In this document: positions 5,966 through 10,879 of the stretch, piece by piece
Layout: each line of letters begins with the position of its first letter
How positions within the stretch are numbered: position 1 is the first letter of the stretch
Source: Bacteroidota bacterium
GTDB taxonomy: Bacteria; Bacteroidota; Bacteroidia; Bacteroidales; Paludibacteraceae
Direction: 5' to 3'
Length of the DNA: 10,879 nucleotides
Assembly: GCA_022709605.1 (NCBI GenBank)
Contig: JAKLIM010000096.1
Location: forward strand, 1-10,879
Translations under genes and position numbers: made by a program
Notes under the pieces: generated by a model
What the model saw: the letters and a program-made list of their open reading frames with translations, nothing else
Told to the model about the DNA's origin: nothing
Database searches by the model: none

Positions 5966-7884
5966 TGTTCTTTTGTTGTTAAAAATGAATACTGATAATT
6001 CATTGGGATTATTTCATTGTATTCTTCCACGGAAGCATTCGCCAAACATGCTTCAATAATTTTTCGTCCCAACGGATTTAACTCAGGGGTTAAGAATTGT
6101 TCTAATTCTTTTTTGAAAAACTCAGTCAACATTTCAGCACCTGCATCATATCCTGTCACTCCCACTTCAGGTTGACGGTGTACTTGAAGAAATCTGGAAG
6201 GGATTTTCGCACCTTCAATGGTCAGATAATTCAATTCATATCCCAATAACGGGCATCTGGCAGGCTGGTATTGGTCGGCTCTTAACTGTGCATTTCCTCT
6301 GCGGGCAAGGTATTCGCGCATAAGCAATTGAGGTTTAAACCCTACTTTCCACACCCCAATGTATTGATTGGGCACCAAGGTATATCTCATACGTGGAGTT
6401 TGTACAATTTGCTCCAACAACAGATTGGCGTGTGTAACCATTTTACCGGTTGCAAATGGCCAGTATGATCCAACACCTTCCGATGCCATTCCTTCGCCAC
6501 CAATAATACTCGGATTTGCATGTCCGCGTGGCGAAACCAATCTCCACAACCAAGCCAAGGCTGGAGGTAAAATATGGAATAATCCAAATATCCCATAGTT
6601 AGGATGCTCCAATGATGATGGAGGAGTGCGCACTCCAAAACTCCTTACATCAACTGTAACAGGTTTATTAATAACCGATGGTACAATATTTCGAGGAACA
6701 ATCACCCTTGGATTTGGACATTTTTTGCCTGGTTCATCCTCAGTATGGTTCCATATCAGTGCTGTACAATTTGGATTTGTTTTAATATTCAAAAACAGCA
6801 ATGGTATTTTGGGATTAATTGTTAATTTTTCAAGTGCAGGATCATCTCCATACTCACTAATGCTATCCACACGGATAAACCAGGCATTTTCAGCATCCAA
6901 TACCGTAATCTTACCATTGTCCTTTTGAATTGACTTTGCACACAAAGCCATATCATCTGTTACCGGATTAAATGAGCAGAACAGGGACAAATTTATCAAA
7001 CGTTTTTCGCCTGAAACAATATTCTCGCCTATCATAACCTGACCATTTGGCTCACGTATTATATGTTGCAACATTTCACTTTTTCCGCCACCACTTGCAC
7101 CTTCGTGCATAAAAGTAGTCAGATTGTCATACGGACTAACTACCTGTACAGTAGAACAATGAGCGGTTATCCAACCTTCTTTTTCTCCTTTGGTCAACAA
7201 TGCGCCATACAATCCCTTTTTGGCACTCGGGCCGGGATAAAGGTTGTAGGAATATATTTCGTGACGATTTTCGGTACGGTTATGCACCACCACTTGTTTG
7301 CCTTCGAAATGAGTATGACGAAACGTAGGTGCAACATAGATTACGGAATCAATACTTAACTCTTCTGTTAATTCTGAAACAGGTATAATTCGTTGCAACA
7401 TAGCTAAACCCATGGCAAAAAAACCTGCATTGGCTGGCGCAATGGCAATACCACCAACACCAATATCTCTGTTGCCGGCAAAGTAGAAAAACACGGCCAA
7501 TTCTTGATTTTTCAACCAATTAAAAGTTTCTATTTTCAGAGCGTCAAATTCATATCCAAATTTATCTTTGAAACGTATTTTGTCGCTCGGCAAATTATCT
7601 GCAATCGCCATTGTATCCGGATCACGACGGCGCATATAAGCATCTGTATAATTTGCAGAAATTCCGTTGGTAACCTTGTGTATTATTGCTTCAGTATATT
7701 CTCCTTTTCCGGGAATATCATATTTTACTTCATAACTTGTTTCGTTTACACCGCCTACAGCAGCTTCAACCAGTTGCTCTACCGAATCGTAAACGACATA
7801 TCCTTTACAACTGTTTAACAAAACATACACATCGTCTGGCAACGCAATTTTCTTCTTTTCCAGTACCTTAAAGAAATCTTTCAT
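5962..7884 (-). CDS. DUF4914-like P-loop protein, PEP carboxykinase/HPr-kinase-like, 640 aa
   Basis: The function is not established. The sequence resembles the DUF4914 family in length and in its N-terminal half, with FGYEFDALKIETFNWLK (109-125) and APANAGFFAMGLA (149-161). A phosphate-binding loop HEGASGGGKSEML lies at 260-272. It fits GxxGxGKS and is closest in style to the kinase loops of PEP carboxykinase and HPr kinase (GKSE). Acidic segments that could bind the metal follow: GENIVSGEK (287-294) and LDAENAWF (329-336). The C-terminal third has GGEGMASEGVGSYWPFATGK (462-481) and conserved-looking basic stretches. I see no signal peptide or membrane helix, so it is probably cytoplasmic. 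ATP- or GTP-dependent phosphoryl transfer is inferred; true PEPCK activity is not shown. It is first in the set with purE and sua5, and its stop overlaps the purE start by 4 nt. The ATG start follows an A-rich leader. Confidence 0.8.
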   Translation of the reverse strand: MKDFFKVLEKKKIALPDDVYVLLNSCKGYVVYDSVEQLVEAAVGGVNETSYEVKYDIPGKGEYTEAIIHKVTNGISANYTDAYMRRRDPDTMAIADNLPSDKIRFKDKFGYEFDALKIETFNWLKNQELAVFFYFAGNRDIGVGGIAIAPANAGFFAMGLAMLQRIIPVSELTEELSIDSVIYVAPTFRHTHFEGKQVVVHNRTENRHEIYSYNLYPGPSAKKGLYGALLTKGEKEGWITAHCSTVQVVSPYDNLTTFMHEGASGGGKSEMLQHIIREPNGQVMIGENIVSGEKRLINLSLFCSFNPVTDDMALCAKSIQKDNGKITVLDAENAWFIRVDSISEYGDDPALEKLTINPKIPLLFLNIKTNPNCTALIWNHTEDEPGKKCPNPRVIVPRNIVPSVINKPVTVDVRSFGVRTPPSSLEHPNYGIFGLFHILPPALAWLWRLVSPRGHANPSIIGGEGMASEGVGSYWPFATGKMVTHANLLLEQIVQTPRMRYTLVPNQYIGVWKVGFKPQLLMREYLARRGNAQLRADQYQPARCPLLGYELNYLTIEGAKIPSRFLQVHRQPEVGVTGYDAGAEMLTEFFKKELEQFLTPELNPLGRKIIEACLANASVEEYNEIIPMNYQYSFLTTKEQ

Positions 7885-7980
7885 TTTGCTTGTTTTTTTA
7901 ATTATGAATAATTTATTATTTATATCTCGATATTGTTAAGTTATTGAAAATGTTCATGTTAATAAAAATAATTGCACAAT

Positions 7981-8029
7981 TTACAAAACTGTTTTTTGCT
8001 AAATTTTCAAGATATTTTTAGTTTTGTAA
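7981..8029 (-). repeat. Inverted repeat across the end of the TerC gene
   Basis: TTACAAAACT (7981-7990) and AGTTTTGTAA (8020-8029) are perfect 10-bp arms with a 29-nt loop containing the stop codon. Only a weak, broken T-rich stretch follows on the minus strand, so this is a possible but poor terminator for the TerC gene. Confidence 0.35.
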
Positions 8030-8922
8030 AGCGAGAATATAACACTCGCTGACAGTGTCAGAAAAATGAATAGTAATGATAATTGAATAGGGATTTTGTA
8101 AAAATCAATAATAACCATCTTTATACCTACAAAAACCAATATGATTGCCAATCCAATAGCAAGATATTTAAATCTCTCAATAACATTTGCCAAAGCGAAA
8201 TACAATGAACGTAAACCTAAAATTGCAAACACATTACTTGTATAAACAATAAAATGGTCTTGGGTTACAGCTAATATTGCCGGAATACTGTCTACTGCAA
8301 AAATTAAATCTGTTATTTCTATCATTATCAAAACTATAAACAATGGCGTTGCATAGGTTTTTTTATTTTGTTTTATGAAGAATTTGTCATTATGCAATTC
8401 ATTCGTTGTAGGTATTAATTTTTTGAAAAATTTTATGACAGGATTTTTATCCGGTTCAATCTTTTTATCTTTCTCAAAAAGCATTTTTATCCCCGTAAAA
8501 ATTAAAATCGCACCAAAAATATAAATAGTCCAATGAAATTTCTCTAACAACGCAACTCCTGCAAAAATAAAGATTACACGCATTATTAATGCTCCAATAA
8601 TACCCCAAAACAAAACCTTATGCTGGTAAATGGGTGGAATGTGGAAGTAGGAGAAAATCAGGACAAATACAAAAATATTATCAACACTTAAGGCTTTTTC
8701 AATCACATAACCTGTAAAAAATTCCAGGGCTTTTGTCTCACCGAACAGATAATAAATTAATCCATTGAAACACAAAGCTAGAGAAATCCATACGCCTGAC
8801 CACACAAGAGCCTCTTTTACACTCACTACATGAAGTTTCTTGTGGAAAACTCCCAAATCTAATGCTAACATCAGAAGTACAAATGCATTAAAAATTACCC
8901 AAAACCAAATATTTATTTCCAT
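7999..8922 (-). CDS. TerC-family integral membrane protein (Alx/TerC-type metal transporter), 307 aa
   Basis: This is a polytopic inner-membrane protein of the TerC family. Characterised members such as Alx/MntY of E. coli and YkoY/MeeF of Bacillus are linked to manganese export or to metallation of exported proteins, and the founding member to tellurite resistance. About seven or more hydrophobic segments are visible. The acidic membrane motifs of the family are intact: LALDLGVF near the start, EKALSVDNIF (75-84) and EITDLIFAVDSIPA (202-215). A charged cytoplasmic-type loop (about 148-190) divides the two halves. I chose the ATG at 8922. The frame can be extended to a TTG at 8937, adding only five residues (MQINI) that the family does not need. 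The gene stands alone: 147 nt of leader separate it from the aminotransferase gene and 114 nt from the DUF4914 gene. No yybP-ykoY-like riboswitch was recognised in the leader. The transported ion cannot be told from the sequence. Confidence 0.92.
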   Translation of the reverse strand: MEINIWFWVIFNAFVLLMLALDLGVFHKKLHVVSVKEALVWSGVWISLALCFNGLIYYLFGETKALEFFTGYVIEKALSVDNIFVFVLIFSYFHIPPIYQHKVLFWGIIGALIMRVIFIFAGVALLEKFHWTIYIFGAILIFTGIKMLFEKDKKIEPDKNPVIKFFKKLIPTTNELHNDKFFIKQNKKTYATPLFIVLIMIEITDLIFAVDSIPAILAVTQDHFIVYTSNVFAILGLRSLYFALANVIERFKYLAIGLAIILVFVGIKMVIIDFYKIPIQLSLLFIFLTLSASVIFSLYKTKNILKI

Positions 8923-9029
8923 TATGTTAATTTGCAACTTATAATTGCCTTTTTACTGATTATTTTAATTTATTCATTATTTAACTCTTAAAGCGTTTAT
9001 TTGTCGAAAACATAAGACCTAACTTGTAT

Positions 9030-9060
9030 AAAATGAAATAAATATTTATGATTTATTTCA
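9030..9060 (-). terminator. Rho-independent terminator after the aminotransferase gene
   Basis: TGAAATAAAT (9034-9043) pairs perfectly with ATTTATTTCA (9051-9060), with a 7-nt loop. On the minus strand a TTTT run (complement of 9030-9033) follows the stem directly. The stem lies 9 nt beyond the stop codon at 9070-9072. It is AT-only apart from one pair, so it is moderately stable, but placement and U-tail are right. Confidence 0.65.
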
Positions 9061-9069
9061 AATAAAATG

Positions 9070-10368
9070 TTATTTTCTTGAATCCAAGTCTACACAAGCT
9101 TTGTATATATTTTCAACCAATTGCGGCAACTGAGCCTGAGGCACTGCCGAAAATGCCAAACGAATAACATTGCCAAGTACAATCACTCCGGTACTGTATT
9201 TATCGAGCAAATGTTTGCGAATATCTTCTGCCAATAATCCCTTTTTAAGTTCAATACACATAAAATAGCCCGAATTGAAAGGAAGTGGAGCGAAATATGC
9301 AGCGTAATTTGGTTTAGTAATTTCTGTACGCAATATCTGATATCTGTTTTTAAGAATTTCGAATTTTTTCTTTTTCGACTCCTCGTAAGTTGGTGCTGAA
9401 TATACTTTGTGCAATAGTGATTGTGACAATTGGCTTATGTTCGATATGTTTCCACGCACAGCACCTGCCGTTTTGTTTTCGAGTGCTTCGTACAATTCAA
9501 CTGTACCACCTTTCACTGCATAACTTATAAATCCTACGCGAAATCCCCAAACATAATCCTCTTTTGTAGGTCCGTCAAGTTTAACCGCCAACACATTTTC
9601 CGATAGATTAGCTAATTCAACAAAAATTGATTCATTATAAACTCCTTCTTCGTAAACCAGTCCAAAGTAAGCATCATCAATTATTACAATCACTTTTTTG
9701 CCTTTGTCAGCCACTTTTTTTATTTCGGCTACAATGGCTTTAATTTCAGAGAATAATGGTGTATATCCGGCCGGATTGTTTGGGAAGTTTAAAAGTGTAA
9801 TGATTTTTTCACCCTCAATCATATTTAATTGTTTCGCAAAATCAGTTACGTTAAAACCACCGTTATCGAAAAGTTCAAAAGTGGAGACTTTGGCTCCGTA
9901 ACTATTTTCGAATATTAAATTATAATTTTCCCAATAATGATTTGAGAGCAAAACTGTATCGCCTTCGTTGGCAAACAAATAACCCGCCATACTAATACCA
10001 TGTGTTAATCCGTTGGTAGCAATTGGGTTACTTATAACAGTTTCCTTCAATGATGGATTCTTGCGATAGATAGAATTTTTCCAAAGGCTTCGAAATTCGG
10101 GTTTTCCAAAACTCGGCGCATAAGGAAATATATTGGCAGTTGGCATATTTACCAAAGCATCAAACTCCGGAAGGTGCATCGACGAGCCATCGTCTTCAAC
10201 AGCTTCGCCAATTGTTGCGTTTATCGTTTTTCCTTTTGCTTGAGCCGATTGAGCTAAAATACCAAGTTTCGGAAAAAAAATATTTTTGCCTCGATCTGAG
10301 AGCATTTGCAACACGTTTGGATTAAATTTCTCGATAGTGTTGTTCAGTAATAATGCTTGATTGTCCAT
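9070..10368 (-). CDS. Class I/II PLP-dependent aminotransferase, 432 aa
   Basis: This is a fold-type I aminotransferase of the aspartate aminotransferase superfamily (COG0436-like). Visible motifs: NFPNNPAGY (194-202), the conserved NxPxNPTG-type loop; DDAYFGL (231-237), whose Asp pairs with the pyridine nitrogen and whose Tyr contacts the cofactor; DGPTKEDYVWGFRVGF (265-280), in which Lys269 is the likely Schiff-base lysine and Arg277 the phosphate-side Arg. The C-terminal part has FNSGYFMCIEL and the late conserved Arg in VIRLAFS. Length is typical or slightly long. The N-terminal part (TIGEAVEDDGSSMHLP) is a variant of the substrate lid and differs from standard AspC, so the amino acid substrate cannot be named. 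The ATG is 3 nt after the stop of the HAD phosphatase gene, so the two are read together. A hairpin terminator follows. Cytoplasmic. Confidence 0.9.
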   Translation of the reverse strand: MDNQALLLNNTIEKFNPNVLQMLSDRGKNIFFPKLGILAQSAQAKGKTINATIGEAVEDDGSSMHLPEFDALVNMPTANIFPYAPSFGKPEFRSLWKNSIYRKNPSLKETVISNPIATNGLTHGISMAGYLFANEGDTVLLSNHYWENYNLIFENSYGAKVSTFELFDNGGFNVTDFAKQLNMIEGEKIITLLNFPNNPAGYTPLFSEIKAIVAEIKKVADKGKKVIVIIDDAYFGLVYEEGVYNESIFVELANLSENVLAVKLDGPTKEDYVWGFRVGFISYAVKGGTVELYEALENKTAGAVRGNISNISQLSQSLLHKVYSAPTYEESKKKKFEILKNRYQILRTEITKPNYAAYFAPLPFNSGYFMCIELKKGLLAEDIRKHLLDKYSTGVIVLGNVIRLAFSAVPQAQLPQLVENIYKACVDLDSRK

Positions 10369-10371
10369 GTG

Positions 10372-10879
10372 TTATAGTACATTTATTGTTTGAGTTTCTA
10401 ATATACATTTTGCTGCTTCAGCTATATTCCCGCAAATTATGCATTCCGAATTTAATTCAGTTTTATGTTTCTCACCGTGACCGGTCAATACATAAATAGG
10501 CGTAACACCTGCATTTAAACCACATTCCATATCAGACGGATGATCTCCAATCAAATATGAATCGTCTAAACTTAGATGGTATAATTCGGCTGCCTGGTGA
10601 ATGAAATAGGGTTTTGGCTTCTTACAAGCGCAATTATCTTCGTTGGTATGTGGACAGCAGAAAACAGCAGAAATAATTATCCCATTCGTTTTTAGTGCTT
10701 CCACAATATAATCATTTACAAGCTTTACTTCATTCGCAGAAGTTATGACTTTTGATATTCCGGATTGATTGGTAATAATAAAAAGTAGAAACTGTTCTTG
10801 CAATTTAAGAAGTGTAGGAAAAGTTTCCGGAAAGAATTCAACTTCTTGTGGGTTTTTGAGATAGCCTAAATCTTGTATT
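10372..10879 (-). CDS. gmhB: HAD-IIIA phosphatase, GmhB-like (N-terminus beyond the right edge)
   Basis: The open frame runs to the window edge, giving 168 visible residues. An apparent TTG start at 10803 is internal: upstream codons continue without a stop and read DLGYLKNPQEVEFFP, the conserved segment that follows the catalytic DxDGT motif in this family. That motif itself must lie just outside the window. Visible parts are TNQSG (HAD motif II), a zinc-loop pattern CPHTNEDNCAC (C-x-H and C-x-C), KKPKP with the motif III Lys, and IGDHPSDME (motif IV). This set fits GmhB, which removes the 7-phosphate of D,D-heptose 1,7-bisphosphate in LPS heptose synthesis. The phosphatase half of HisB has the same layout, so histidinol-phosphatase is the main alternative. 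No heptose gene lies next to it here; a PLP aminotransferase follows after 3 nt, which is also compatible with an amino-acid role. Confidence 0.82.
   Translation of the reverse strand, partial: IQDLGYLKNPQEVEFFPETFPTLLKLQEQFLLFIITNQSGISKVITSANEVKLVNDYIVEALKTNGIIISAVFCCPHTNEDNCACKKPKPYFIHQAAELYHLSLDDSYLIGDHPSDMECGLNAGVTPIYVLTGHGEKHKTELNSECIICGNIAEAAKCILETQTINVL

Noticed and set aside
8923..8937. TTG start for the TerC protein, five residues longer
   Set aside because: The ATG at 8922 is a stronger start and the extra MQINI is not part of the family's conserved N-terminus.
8923..9069. yybP-ykoY-type manganese riboswitch in the TerC leader
   Set aside because: The leader is AT-rich and lacks the conserved loops of that riboswitch; the only hairpin seen is better explained as the terminator of the aminotransferase gene.
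10372..10803. A complete 143-aa protein starting with TTG at 10803
   Set aside because: The frame continues upstream to the window edge with family-specific sequence (DLGYLKNPQEVEFFP), so the TTG is an internal Leu codon.
1..10879. CRISPR arrays, insertion sequences, integrase or toxin-antitoxin genes, tRNA and rRNA genes
   Set aside because: No regularly spaced repeats, transposase-like ORFs, terminal repeats, cloverleaf patterns or rRNA motifs were found by reading; all longer alternative-frame ORFs lie within real genes and lack domain features.

Overview
The window looks like chromosomal DNA of a Bacteroidota bacterium, most likely a Bacteroidales or related environmental lineage. It is AT-rich with A-rich leaders instead of strong Shine-Dalgarno sequences, and has a TAnnTTTG-type -7 box ahead of at least one gene. 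Its gene families fit: an M1 metallopeptidase with a beta-rich C-terminal half, a DUF5670 (lmo0937-type) mini-membrane protein, a TerC protein, a two-domain Sua5 and a DUF4914 protein. This rests on reading motifs, not on a search.

Layout. At the left edge (1-324, minus) is the N-terminal part of an exported protein of unknown function. A divergent spacer (325-581) separates it from a plus-strand pair of very small membrane proteins: a 50-aa DUF5670 protein at 582-734, too short for many gene finders, and a 101-aa exported, membrane-anchored helical protein. The pair ends at a strong hairpin terminator (about 1109-1147). Next is a large plus-strand gene (1172-4147, TTG start) for a secreted or surface M1-type zinc peptidase. 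The spacer at 4148-4519 is where the two gene directions meet; I see no gene in it.

From 4520 to the right edge every gene is on the minus strand. In transcription order from the right: a HAD-IIIA phosphatase resembling GmhB (start outside the window), 3 nt from a class I/II PLP aminotransferase that ends in a hairpin terminator; a TerC-family membrane protein; and a tight three-gene set of DUF4914 P-loop protein, PurE and Sua5. The DUF4914 and purE genes overlap by 4 nt (ATGA), purE and sua5 are 6 nt apart, and the set ends in a 14-bp terminator hairpin that contains the last codons of sua5.

Most interesting is this last operon. The PurE has the sequence signature of class II enzymes (AIR carboxylases using CO2 directly, as in Treponema denticola and animals), not of the usual bacterial N5-CAIR mutase. 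Sua5 consumes bicarbonate to make threonylcarbamoyl-AMP. The uncharacterised DUF4914 protein has a P-loop of the kind seen in PEP carboxykinase and HPr kinase. A shared link to CO2/bicarbonate chemistry is an inference but can be tested. I found no mobile element, CRISPR array, rRNA or tRNA.
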